A stretch of 64,000 bases of DNA from Thiemannella venezuelensis. Lineage in GTDB: Bacteria > Actinomycetota > Actinomycetes > Streptosporangiales > Streptosporangiaceae. The stretch's first letter is position 1; each line of letters starts with the position of its first letter. Under the pieces are notes generated by a model. The model searched no databases. It was given only the letters and a program-made list of their open reading frames with translations, and was not told where the DNA came from. Made by a program: the position numbers and the translations under genes. The stretch spans positions 1 through 64,000 of the forward strand of contig NZ_JACHJJ010000002.1 in the NCBI RefSeq assembly GCF_014203605.1, read 5' to 3'. Below are positions 34,825-42,910 of the stretch, one piece after another.

Positions 34825-36279
34825 ATGTCGCGGATACTGCTCAGCACCACCATCCCGTACGTCAACGCCCGCCCCCACCTGGGCTTCGCGCTGGAGCTGG
34901 TCCAGGCCGACGTGCTCGCCCGCCACCACCGGCTGCGCGGCGACGAGGTCCGGCTGCAGACCGGCACCGACGACAACTCGCTGAAGAACGTGCAGGCCGC
35001 CGATGCCGCGGGCGTGGCCGTACGGGAGCTCGTCGACCGCAATGCCGCCGAGTTCGCCCGGCTGGCCGGGCCGCTCTCGCTGGAGTTCGACGACTTCGTC
35101 CGGACCAGCGCCGACCTCCGGCACCGCGCGGGCGTCGAACGCCTCTGGCGGGCCTGCGCCGAAGACCTCTACCGCAAGCACTACGAGGGCCTGTACTGCG
35201 TGGGCTGCGAGCACTTCTACCAGCCCGGCGAGCAGTGTCCCGAGCACGACGCCCCGCTCCAGCACGTCTCGGAGGAGAACTGGTTCTTCCGCCTCTCCCG
35301 CTACCAGGACGAGCTGTACGAGCTGATCGCGAGCGGGCGCCTCCGCATCGAGCCCGCCGGTCGCCGTAACGAGGTCCTCGCCTTCATCGCAGGCGGCCTG
35401 GCCGACTTCAGCGTCTCCCGCTCCCGCACCCGCGCCCGCGGGTGGGGCATCCCGGTCCCCGGCGACCCCGACCAGGTGATCTACGTCTGGTGGGACGCGC
35501 TGGGCTACTACCTGACCGCGCTGGGATACGGCGACGGGGAGCACGGCCGCTGGTGGGGCGGGGCGGACCGGCGGGTGCACCTGCTGGGCAAGGGCGTGCT
35601 CCGCTTCCACGCGGTGTACTGGCCGGCGATGCTGCTCTCGGCGGGGGAGGAGGTCCCGACCGACCTGCTGGTCCACGACTACCTGACCGTGGAGGGACGC
35701 AAGATCAGCAAGTCCGGCGGGGCGGCCGTCGACCCCGTCGGGCTGGTCTCGGCGTACGGCGTGGACGCGCTGAGGTGGTGGCTCCTGCGTGACGTGCCCA
35801 GGGTCGGCGACGCCGACTTCACCGCTGAGCGGCTCGTCGCCCGCCACGACGACGAGCTGGCCAACGGGCTGGGCAACCTGGTCAACCGGGTGGCCGGGAT
35901 GGTCCACCGCTACCGGGACGGCATCGTGCCCGCCGACCGGGACCCGGCGCTGGACGGGGTGAGAGCCGGTGCCCCGGACACGGTGGCCGAGGCGCTGGAG
36001 GCCTTCGACTTCCGCCGGGCCACCGGCGCGGTCCACGAGGTCGTCGAGGTGGCCAACCGCTACGTGAGTCAGGTCAAGCCGTGGCAACTCGCCCGCGAGG
36101 GCTCCGCCCGGCTCGACCCGGTCCTCGGCACTCTGGTGGAGACCTGTCGCGAGGTGGCCGGGCTGCTGGCGCCGTTCCTGCCCGACGCCGCGGTCCGCGT
36201 CGCCGCCCGGTGCGCGGGTCCCGGCGAGCGCCTGCCCGCCCCGGCTCCGGTCTTCCCGCGGCTGGGCGGTACGGCATGA
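34825..36279 (+). CDS. metG: Methionyl-tRNA synthetase (short form)
   Basis: This 484-aa class I synthetase has the HIGH-equivalent NARPHLGFALE, a single zinc knuckle (CVGCEHFYQPGEQC), the KMSKS-equivalent GRKISKSGG, and a helical anticodon-binding domain from about residue 360. It lacks a C-terminal tRNA-binding extension and is on the short side, so it may be a second, regulated MetRS rather than the main one (inference). ATG at 34825 follows GGAGG by 6 nt. A Met leader peptide and hairpin precede it. Confidence 0.88.
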   Translation: MSRILLSTTIPYVNARPHLGFALELVQADVLARHHRLRGDEVRLQTGTDDNSLKNVQAADAAGVAVRELVDRNAAEFARLAGPLSLEFDDFVRTSADLRHRAGVERLWRACAEDLYRKHYEGLYCVGCEHFYQPGEQCPEHDAPLQHVSEENWFFRLSRYQDELYELIASGRLRIEPAGRRNEVLAFIAGGLADFSVSRSRTRARGWGIPVPGDPDQVIYVWWDALGYYLTALGYGDGEHGRWWGGADRRVHLLGKGVLRFHAVYWPAMLLSAGEEVPTDLLVHDYLTVEGRKISKSGGAAVDPVGLVSAYGVDALRWWLLRDVPRVGDADFTAERLVARHDDELANGLGNLVNRVAGMVHRYRDGIVPADRDPALDGVRAGAPDTVAEALEAFDFRRATGAVHEVVEVANRYVSQVKPWQLAREGSARLDPVLGTLVETCREVAGLLAPFLPDAAVRVAARCAGPGERLPAPAPVFPRLGGTA

Positions 36280-36319
36280 CCGGGGCGGGCAGGTGTTCAG
36301 GCCGGGCGGAGGGCTCCGG

Positions 36320-37642
36320 TCACGCCTGGTAGGTGGCGTGGTAGAGCTTCCGCAGGTCCTCCGGTGTCAGCTCCAGGCCGCTGTCGTCGGCCGCGGCCTG
36401 GACGACCCGGGCGAAGTCGGCGCGCCGCTCCTCGGGCAGCTCCAGCCCGTAGTGCTCGCGGAGCAGGTAGGCGATGCCGCCCTTGCCCGACTGGCTGTTG
36501 ACCCGGATCACCGCCTCGTAGGCGCGGCCCACGTCGGAGGGGTCGATCGGCAGGTACGGCACGGACCAGTGGGAGTCCTCGCCGGCGCGGGCCAGCCCCT
36601 TGCCGATGGCGTCCTGGTGGGTACCGGAGAAGGCGGTGTAGACCAGCTCGCCCCCGTAGGGGTGGCGGGGGTGGACCGGCAGCCGGATGCACTCCTCCAC
36701 GGTGCGGCGGACCGCGTCGATGTCGGAGAAGTCGAGCATCGGGTCCACTCCCTGGGAGTACAGGTTGAGGGCGAGGGTGACCAGGTCGACGTTGCCCGTC
36801 CGCTCGCCGTTGCCGAACAGGCATCCCTCCACCCGCTGCGCCCCCGCCAGCATGGCGAGCTCGGCGCAGGCCACTCCGGTCCCGCGGTCGTTGTGCGGGT
36901 GGACGGACAGCACCACCGCGTCGCGCCGCTCCAGATGGCGGTGCATGTACTCGATCTGGTCGGCGTACACGTTGGGTGAGGAGATCTCCACGGTGGCCGG
37001 CAGGTTGTGGATCACCGGACGGTCGGGGGAGGCGTCCCACAGCTCGGTGAGGCCGTTGCAGACCTCCAGCGCGAAGTCGGGTTCGGTCAGGTTGAACACC
37101 TCCGGCGAGAACTCGAACCGGGTGCCCTCACCCGCCAGCCGGGCCATGCGCGCGGCGACCTGCCTGATCATGGCGTGCACCTCGGCGCGCTCGCGGCCGA
37201 GCACCACCTCGCGCCAGACGGGGGCGGTCGGGGTGTAGAGGTGGACGATCACCCTGGGCAGACCCTCGACGGCGGCGAACGTCTGCTCGATCAGGTCCGC
37301 GCGGGCGGCCGTGAGGACCGAGACCGTCACGTCCTCGGGCACGGCTCCGCCGGCGGCCAGGTGCCGGACGAAACCGAAGTCGGTCCGGCTGGCCGCGGGG
37401 AAGCCGATCACGATCTCCTTGAACCCCATCCCGACCAGCAGGTCGAACATGCGGCGCTTGCGGGGGACGTCCATCGGCTCGGCCAGGGCCTGGTTGCCGT
37501 CGCGCAGGTCCTCGGAGACCCAGAGCGGGGCCTGCGTGAGCCTGCGGGCGGGCCAGGTGCGGTCGGTCAGGGGGATCTCGACCCGTTCGTGGGCGGGCAG
37601 ATACTTCTGGTACGGCATGCCGCTGGGGCGCTGCGGATTCAT
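36320..37642 (-). CDS. leuA: 2-isopropylmalate synthase lacking the C-terminal regulatory domain
   Basis: This 440-aa enzyme condenses acetyl-CoA and 2-oxoisovalerate in the first committed step of leucine synthesis. The catalytic barrel is complete: [14 protein letters not shown] at the N-terminus, [21 protein letters not shown], and the metal/catalytic VHPHNDRGT. Actinobacterial LeuA normally continues for more than 100 residues into the leucine-binding LeuA dimer domain. This protein stops at [16 protein letters not shown], so feedback inhibition may be missing. Control may be by attenuation instead: a Leu-rich leader peptide and a strong hairpin lie upstream. Confidence 0.88.
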   Translation of the reverse strand: MNPQRPSGMPYQKYLPAHERVEIPLTDRTWPARRLTQAPLWVSEDLRDGNQALAEPMDVPRKRRMFDLLVGMGFKEIVIGFPAASRTDFGFVRHLAAGGAVPEDVTVSVLTAARADLIEQTFAAVEGLPRVIVHLYTPTAPVWREVVLGRERAEVHAMIRQVAARMARLAGEGTRFEFSPEVFNLTEPDFALEVCNGLTELWDASPDRPVIHNLPATVEISSPNVYADQIEYMHRHLERRDAVVLSVHPHNDRGTGVACAELAMLAGAQRVEGCLFGNGERTGNVDLVTLALNLYSQGVDPMLDFSDIDAVRRTVEECIRLPVHPRHPYGGELVYTAFSGTHQDAIGKGLARAGEDSHWSVPYLPIDPSDVGRAYEAVIRVNSQSGKGGIAYLLREHYGLELPEERRADFARVVQAAADDSGLELTPEDLRKLYHATYQA

Positions 37643-37687
37643 CGGGGCTGTCCTTCGCTCGTCGGAGGGCGACCGGCAGCAGGGCAC

Positions 37688-37725
37688 CCGCGGCGGGGCG
37701 CCGGTCGGATCAGACCCCGCCGCGG
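37688..37725 (-). terminator. Attenuator hairpin in the leuA leader
   Basis: Perfect 11-bp stem (CCGCGGCGGGG and its complement) with a 16-nt loop. It overlaps the end of the leader-peptide frame, where a stalled or terminating ribosome would control folding. Confidence 0.65.
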
Positions 37726-37754
37726 CGGCCGAGAAGGAGACGGTGCAACGACAT
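37710..37754 (-). CDS. Leucine-rich leader peptide ([14 protein letters not shown])
   Basis: A 14-codon frame with four Leu codons, three of them consecutive (CTC CTT CTC), directly upstream of leuA. TAGCAT ends six bases before the ATG and TTGTCT lies 18 bp further up, so transcription would start at the ATG. Its stop codon falls in the loop of the attenuator hairpin. This is the classical arrangement of a leuA attenuation leader. Confidence 0.72.
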   Translation of the reverse strand: MSLHRLLLGRRGGV

Positions 37755-37781
37755 GCCGGTATGCTAAGCACACCTCAGCTC

Positions 37782-37796
37782 CTCAGACAACCTGAG
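37782..37796. promoter_or_regulatory. Candidate GntR operator over the leuA promoter
   Basis: CTCAG-ACAAC-CTGAG dyad. It overlaps the minus-strand -35 (TTGTCT) of the leuA leader and lies 8 bp before the divergent GntR gene, so a bound regulator could affect both. Confidence 0.45.
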
Positions 37797-37804
37797 AGGT
37801 AAGA

Positions 37805-38521
37805 ATGTCCCTCGGCGCCCTCCGCCCCAGCTCACTCGTCGACCAGGCCACCCGGCGCCTACGCGAGCAGATCACCTCGGGGGAGTGGCCGGTCGGCACC
37901 AGGCTGCCCGGTGAGACCACCCTGGCCAAGGAACTCGGCGTGGGCCGCTCCACCGTGCGCGAGGCCGTCCGCGCCCTGTCCGGCGCCGGTCTGGTGCAGA
38001 CGCGTCAGGGAGCCGGGGTCTTCGTCGTCGCCACCGAGCCCGCCGAGGACTGGCCCGCCCGGCTCCGCCGCGCCGCCGTCGTCCACGTCTACGAGGTGCG
38101 CACGCTCGTCGAGGTGCAGGCCGCCCGCCTGGCCGCGGAACGCAGGACCGACGCCGACATCGCCGCCCTCCACGAGGCGCTCGCCGGTAGGCGCGCCGCC
38201 GCCGCGGGCGACGACGCCGCCTTCGTGGACGCCGACATCGCCCTGCACGCCGCGGTCGTGGCGGCCGCGCACAACCCGGTGCTCACCGACCTGTTCGCGG
38301 AGTTCGTCCCCGCGCTGCGGCAGGGGCTGATCGACCTGGTCGACCTGCTCGGCCTCCGGCACGGCGACGGCAACCCCGGCGACGACACCCACGCCGCCCT
38401 CGTCCGGGCCGTCGAGCGGGGAGACGCCGGGGAGGCGCGCCGTACGCTCCAGGGCGAGCTCGACCACACCCTGGCGCTCCTCCGGGAGGCGGCGCAGGCC
38501 GCCGGGTCCGCTGGACCGTAG
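37805..38521 (+). CDS. GntR-family regulator, FadR subfamily
   Basis: This 238-aa regulator has an N-terminal winged helix (LREQITSGEWPVGTRLPGETTLAKELGVGRSTVREAVRALSGAGLV, read over residues 20-65) followed by an all-helical FCD ligand domain with the typical metal-site His residues. It is divergent from the leuA leader with about 50 bp between starts. The effector is unknown; amino acids or organic acids are usual for this subfamily. Confidence 0.87.
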   Translation: MSLGALRPSSLVDQATRRLREQITSGEWPVGTRLPGETTLAKELGVGRSTVREAVRALSGAGLVQTRQGAGVFVVATEPAEDWPARLRRAAVVHVYEVRTLVEVQAARLAAERRTDADIAALHEALAGRRAAAAGDDAAFVDADIALHAAVVAAAHNPVLTDLFAEFVPALRQGLIDLVDLLGLRHGDGNPGDDTHAALVRAVERGDAGEARRTLQGELDHTLALLREAAQAAGSAGP

Positions 38522-38625
38522 GCCGGGGACTCCCGGATGGAGCCGGCGGATCCGGTTGAAGACACCGTGGTCAGTCAGGCCAAGAGCCAGGTTCCGCCGG
38601 GAGGCGTTCACCCGCATCCTCACCG

Positions 38626-39744
38626 TCAGGCCAGGCGGCGGGCTCCGGCGGCCGGGGTCGCGGGATAGACCTCCGGAGCGGCCCAACCACGCTCGGCGTA
38701 GGCCGCCGTCACCGCCTGCCGTACGGACTCCACCCGGTCGTCGGCGACCAGCGCGATGGCCGACCCGCCGAACCCGCCCCCGGTCATCCGCGCCCCCCGG
38801 GCCCCGCCGCGGACCGCCGCCTCCACGGCCACGTCCAGTTCCGGGCAGGACACCTCGAACTGGTCCCGCAGCGACAGGTGCGAGGCGTTCAGCAGCGCCC
38901 CGATCTCCTGGACCGCCCCGGCGCGCAGCAGCCCGATGACCGCCTCCACCCGGTGGTTCTCGGTGACCACGTGCTGGACGCGCCTGCGCTCGTCCCCGGT
39001 CAGCTCCGCCAGCGCGCCGGGCAGGTCGGTGACGTCGCGCAGCGCGTCCACGCCCAGGCGCTCGGCGGCGCTCTCGCAGTCCCGGCGCCGCCGGGCGTAC
39101 TGCCCGTCGGCGAGCGCGTGGTGGACGCCGGTGTTGACGATCAGCAGCTGGAGGCCGTGCGCGGCCAGGTCGAAGGGGACGTTCCTGCTCGCCAGGGTCC
39201 GGCAGTCGAGGAAGAGGGCCTTGCCCTCCTCGCCGAGGGCGGAGGCCGCCTGGTCCATGATCCCGCATGGCATGCCGACGAAGTCGTTCTCCGCCTTCTG
39301 GGCGATCTTCGCGATCTCCATCCTGGACAGGCCCAGGCCGTACAGCTCGTCGAGCGCGGTGCCGACCACCACCTCCAGCGCGGCGCTCGACGACAACCCC
39401 GCGCCCTGGGGCACGTCCCCGTCGATCACGATGTCCGCGCCCCGCACCGGGTGCCCGGCCTCGCGCAGCGCCCAGAAGACCCCCACGGCGTAGCGGGCCC
39501 AGCCCTCGGCGCGCCCGAGGTCGTCGAGGAACACCGGCTCGCCCGCCTGGAGCGACCGCAGCCGGACGGCATCGTCCTCGCGGAGCGCGACCGCCGCGGT
39601 GACGCCCCACGGGACGGCGAAGGGGAGCACGAACCCGTCGTTGTAGTCGGTGTGCTCGCCGATCAGGTTCACCCGCCCGGGAGCGTGCCAGACCCCGTGC
39701 GGCTCGGCACCGAACGACTCCCGAAAAGCTTCAATAACGCGCAT
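38626..39744 (-). CDS. galK: Galactokinase
   Basis: This 372-aa GHMP-family kinase phosphorylates galactose to galactose-1-phosphate. The galactokinase signature GRVNLIGEHTDYNDG is at residues 24-38, the ATP-binding PQGAGLSSSAALE near 113, and the third GHMP motif GARMTGGGFGGSAI near 325. No other Leloir genes are adjacent. GAGGAG lies 11 nt before the ATG. Confidence 0.94.
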   Translation of the reverse strand: MRVIEAFRESFGAEPHGVWHAPGRVNLIGEHTDYNDGFVLPFAVPWGVTAAVALREDDAVRLRSLQAGEPVFLDDLGRAEGWARYAVGVFWALREAGHPVRGADIVIDGDVPQGAGLSSSAALEVVVGTALDELYGLGLSRMEIAKIAQKAENDFVGMPCGIMDQAASALGEEGKALFLDCRTLASRNVPFDLAAHGLQLLIVNTGVHHALADGQYARRRRDCESAAERLGVDALRDVTDLPGALAELTGDERRRVQHVVTENHRVEAVIGLLRAGAVQEIGALLNASHLSLRDQFEVSCPELDVAVEAAVRGGARGARMTGGGFGGSAIALVADDRVESVRQAVTAAYAERGWAAPEVYPATPAAGARRLA

Positions 39745-39845
39745 TATTCAACACTCCTCAACAGGGTTCCACAGTACTCTAATGCGGTGTTCCTCGGGAC
39801 AGCAGGCGGACCGGCGGCACGCACAGCTGTGGCAGATTGACCTCC

Positions 39846-40619
39846 ATGGAGGATCTCTCCCTCGCGCTCCGCCTCGCGGACATCGCCACGACCTCTCCCC
39901 GGCCATGTCCCGTACGGCGGCGGCCGTACGGCACAAGCCCGACGGCAGCCTGGTGTCCGAGGCCGATGTCGCGGTAGGGCGCGCTCCGCGCCGAGCTTGT
40001 GCGGTCGCGTCCGGCGGACGCCGTCCACGGTGAGGAATTCGGTGGCGGGGCGTTCTGCGGCGGCCGGGTCTGGATCAGCGACCCGATCGATCACACGAAC
40101 AACTACGTCTGCGGAGTCCCCGCGTACGCGACGCTGATCGCGCTGGTCGTCGACGGCGTCGTCGAGGTAGGTGTGGTCTCCGCCCCGGCGATATCGCGCC
40201 GCTGGTGGGCCCGGCGCGGGGGAGGCGCGCACACCAGCGGCGCGGAGCCGCTCCGCGTCTCGGCGGTCGGTGCGCTGGACGACGCCCACATCTCTTTCGC
40301 CGGGCTGTCCCGCTGGGCGGACAGAGGAAACCTGTCCGGGCTCGTGGAACTCTCCCGCCGGACACGTTTCACCTTCGGTTCCGGTGGGTTCTGGGCGCAG
40401 ATGCTCGTCGCGGAAGGGCGTCTGGAGGCATGTCTCGACCCGTGGGGCGAGGTGTGGACCTGGCCGCCGTCCAGCTCATCGTCGAGGAGGCGGGTGGGCG
40501 GCTGACCGACCTGTCGGGACAGGCCCACGCCGCCGACGGCTGCACCGTGGTCACGAACGGCGTTCTGCACGACGCTTTTTCGCCATGCTCGCCCGCTGGA
40601 GAACGGTCGGCGCTGAGGA
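39846..40619 (+). pseudogene. Inositol monophosphatase/HisN-like pseudogene with about four frameshifts
   Basis: The sequence starts as MEDLSLALRLADIATT, then the homology jumps frame near 39890 (KPDGSLVSEADVAVG), near 39985 (RAELVRSRPADAVHGEEFG), near 40455 (DLAAVQLIVEEAGGRLTD), and at a T-run near 40580 (DAFFAMLARW). The metal-site motif, usually DPIDGT, reads DPIDHT. With four shifts and a damaged active site, the gene is dead unless the assembly is faulty. It adjoins the TnpB locus. Confidence 0.72.
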
Positions 40620-40729
40620 AGAGACAGGGCACTTGCGGCCCTCCGGCATCCGCCCCGCCCGCGTGGGAATGCGGCGAGGAGGTCTCGTCGGCCCGTTCTC
40701 GCGAGGCGAAACCACCGGGGTCTCCGGCT

Positions 40730-40939
40730 TCAGGCGGGGGAGGAACTCGGCCGCCCGGACGGCGTAGCGGGCATGGCCGGCCCGCTGGACGTACCAGTCT
40801 CCGCATCAACATCACCGAGTCCGTTCTCCAGCCGGTAGACGATCTCGGAGTTGAGGGACCGTCGCGCGGACTTCGCCTCCGCGACCAGATGGGCGTGCAG
40901 CTCCGCAGGTAGCCGCAGAGTAATCCGTTTCTCATCCAT
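40730..40939 (-). CDS. Arc/MetJ-type ribbon-helix-helix DNA-binding protein
   Basis: This 69-aa protein begins MDEKRITLRLPAELHAHLVAEAK, the ribbon and first helix of an RHH domain, continues with SLNSEIVYRLENGL, and has a disordered Ser/Pro tail. It diverges from tnpB with 29 bp between the two starts, so it may repress or co-regulate that gene. TATCGT lies seven bases before its ATG. Confidence 0.8.
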   Translation of the reverse strand: MDEKRITLRLPAELHAHLVAEAKSARRSLNSEIVYRLENGLGDVDAETGTSSGPAMPATPSGRPSSSPA

Positions 40940-40968
40940 ACCCCGCACGATAGTGTTAGCGTGCCACC

Positions 40969-42171
40969 ATGACGACACCACAGGACGCCGGAGGGTCGGG
41001 CCATGCCCGCTTCACCTACCGGCTGCGCGTGTCGTCGAGGGGTGGCATCGCGCTGGAAGGGGAGTGGGATCGGTGCCGGTGGGTGTGGAATCAGTGCGTG
41101 GCCACCTCCAAAGCCGCCCACCAAGCGAAGCAGGAGTGCGGCCCGGCGCATCTGGACAAGCAGCTGACCGGCTGGCGCGCCGGGCACGCCTGGCTGGGCG
41201 AGGGCGCCTCGGTGCCCCAGCAGCAGACCATCCGCGACTTCGCCCGCTCCCGCACCAAAGCGCTCAAGGACATCAAGGGCCGGCTGCCGGTCAAGCGGCG
41301 GGCCGGGATGCCGCGCTTCAAGAAAAAAGATCTCGCCCACCCCAGCCTCAACTACACCCGGCGCGGCTTCCGCTTCTCCCGCGATCGCCTGCACCTGGCC
41401 GGGGGCATCATCTTGACCGTGGTGTGGTCGCGGCCGTTACCGGCCGAGCCGTCCAGCGTGCGCGTCTACCGCGACAGTCTCGGCCACTGGTACGCCTCTT
41501 TCGTCGTCCCCGCACAGAGTGAGCCGCTGCCGCCTACCGGCCGGGATGTCGGCATCGACTGGGGCGTCAAGGAGATCGCCACCACCACCAGCGACGAACA
41601 CGATCTGCCGCACCCGGAGTACGGCAGGCAGGCCGCCAGCAAGCTGGCCCGCTACCAGAAGATGATGGCCCGCCGCAAACGCCCGCGCGGGCAGGCCCCC
41701 TCGAAGGGCTACCGGATGGCCAAGCGGCAGGCCGCCAAGGTCCACAAGAAGATCGCCAGGCAGCGGCAGGACACCGCCCGCAAATGGGCCAAACGCCTGG
41801 TGACCGACTTCGACCGGATCGCGATGGAGGACTTCCGGCCCAAGTTTCTGGCCAAATCCACGATGGCGGGCAAGGCCGCCGACGCGGCGATCTCCGCCGC
41901 CAAACACGAACTGATCCACATGGCGCGCAAGCACGCGCGTGACCTGCGGCCGGTGGCCCCGGCGCACACCACCATGGACTGCGGAAGGTGCGGAGCGAGA
42001 GCCAAGCACGCCCTACCGCTGTCGCAGCGCATCTACACCTGTATCACCTGCGGAGCGGTGTGTCCCCGGGACAAGAACTCCGCGCTTGTGATGCTCGTCC
42101 GGGCGGGTCTCGCCCCGGCTGGCGTTGATCGTGTAAGACTTGATCGTCCGCAGGGCGATCGAGCTGCGTGA
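40969..42171 (+). CDS. tnpB: TnpB, IS200/IS605-family RNA-guided endonuclease
   Basis: This 400-aa protein has all three RuvC acids: D197 (GIDWGVKE), E287 (IAMEDF) and D368 (CPRDKNSA). A zinc ribbon (CGRCGA...YTCITCGA) lies between the second and third. The N-terminal WED/REC part is normal. No tnpA is nearby, so this is a lone TnpB, either a remnant or a domesticated copy. TAGCGT six bases before the ATG suggests a leaderless message. Hairpins at its 3' end are a candidate omega RNA. Confidence 0.88.
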   Translation: MTTPQDAGGSGHARFTYRLRVSSRGGIALEGEWDRCRWVWNQCVATSKAAHQAKQECGPAHLDKQLTGWRAGHAWLGEGASVPQQQTIRDFARSRTKALKDIKGRLPVKRRAGMPRFKKKDLAHPSLNYTRRGFRFSRDRLHLAGGIILTVVWSRPLPAEPSSVRVYRDSLGHWYASFVVPAQSEPLPPTGRDVGIDWGVKEIATTTSDEHDLPHPEYGRQAASKLARYQKMMARRKRPRGQAPSKGYRMAKRQAAKVHKKIARQRQDTARKWAKRLVTDFDRIAMEDFRPKFLAKSTMAGKAADAAISAAKHELIHMARKHARDLRPVAPAHTTMDCGRCGARAKHALPLSQRIYTCITCGAVCPRDKNSALVMLVRAGLAPAGVDRVRLDRPQGDRAA

Positions 42172-42215
42172 GCCAGGGATCCTCTCGTTCGCGAGGAGGA
42201 GGAGCCAAATCTTGG
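42142..42215 (+). ncRNA. Candidate omega (guide) RNA scaffold at the tnpB 3' end
   Basis: Two hairpins overlap and follow the tnpB stop: 42142-42160 (GATCGTCC/GGGCGATC) and 42182-42199 with a TTCG tetraloop. Known omega RNAs occupy this position and run into the transposon right end. The exact 3' boundary and guide cannot be fixed by eye. Confidence 0.35.
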
Positions 42216-42283
42216 ATCATGGGCCTCCCGGATGTGCGAACGGGGCTCTTCTTTGGTTGAATGCGTCGGTACGGCTTGCGTGA

Positions 42284-42357
42284 GGGGCGGTAGCTCAGCC
42301 GGTTAGAGCAGGGGACTCATAATCCCTGGGTCGCGGGTTCGAGTCCCGCCCGCCCTA
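42284..42357 (+). tRNA. tRNA-Met (CAT)
   Basis: 74-nt cloverleaf with acceptor GGGGCGG/CCGCCCT (one G-U pair), anticodon loop CTCATAA, and T-arm GCGGG-TTCGAGT-CCCGC. Anticodon CAT could also be an Ile tRNA with lysidine, but the sequence looks like elongator Met. Its 3' end is a plausible attachment site for the adjacent island. Confidence 0.9.
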
Positions 42358-42694
42358 CCCCATATGACCTGCGCTAGAGCGCCTCTGACCTGCACTTCTG
42401 CGGCATGAGGCGCTCTTCTGCTGTCCGGCTGTCAACGGTCGTCGTCGGCCCCTGCCGGTTGATCGTGCCGAATACGTGCCGACGTTTCGACGAAGGCCAT
42501 CGACTACGACTCAAGGTGATCTCACGGCGTGAGCCGGATTGGATCAGCATGCGGGCGCCTGCCGAGGTGGCTCGGTCGATCAAGGAAGCAGGGGCAAGCG
42601 AGAGTGGATTGATTGCTGGCGATATGTACGGTTTTTGCTATTTGGTTCAGGTGTTGGCCTCCCCTTGTGGGACTGGCTCGGCTACGGTTGGACC
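42358..42694. other. tRNA-island boundary region without a confident gene
   Basis: A tRNA terminator-like hairpin is followed by sequence whose GC content falls toward the right. Open frames here have no recognisable features. An attachment-site core would be expected around 42345-42360, but no second copy is visible further right. Confidence 0.5.
42376..42416 (+). terminator. Hairpin after tRNA-Met
   Basis: Perfect 10-bp arms AGAGCGCCTC / GAGGCGCTCT around a 21-nt loop, 19 nt after the tRNA. Confidence 0.5.
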
Positions 42695-42874
42695 ATGTCC
42701 GCGAACGAGGGTCGATCTGATCTTGTGGCGCAGCGAGAAAAGTTACTTGCCCAAGCTTTGGCGCAACCGGGGGTAGCTGCTGCCTTGGAGGTGTACAGTG
42801 CTGCGCTAGAGCGCATGCCTGACATTCCTCATGTGATTACGAATGTCCACTACTCGACCGGAACGGGAGAGTAG
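42695..42874 (+). CDS. Small protein paired with the SDH-type proteinase
   Basis: A 59-aa protein: MSANEGRSDLVAQREKLL, then AQALAQPGVAAALEVYSAALERMPD, ending HVITNVHYSTGTGE. It is a helical N-terminus with a short beta-like tail. TACGGT ends six bases before the ATG, and no other start is better supported. Short proteins with an AQPGVAAALEVY segment are familiar to me from other actinomycetes, without a function. It precedes the proteinase gene by 36 nt on the same strand. Confidence 0.6.
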   Translation: MSANEGRSDLVAQREKLLAQALAQPGVAAALEVYSAALERMPDIPHVITNVHYSTGTGE

Positions 42875-42910
42875 CCCTTTAGGAGGCATGCTAAAAGGAA
42901 GGGCGGAGGC

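Noticed and set aside
38522-38625. Sequence between the GntR gene and galK considered as a transposase scrap
   Set aside because: A minus-strand reading (NLALGLTDHGVFNRIRRLH) is suggestive but too short and lacks repeats or a partner fragment.
42405-42776. Frame at the left edge of the island
   Set aside because: It has no domain and overlaps the better-supported 59-residue gene in another frame.
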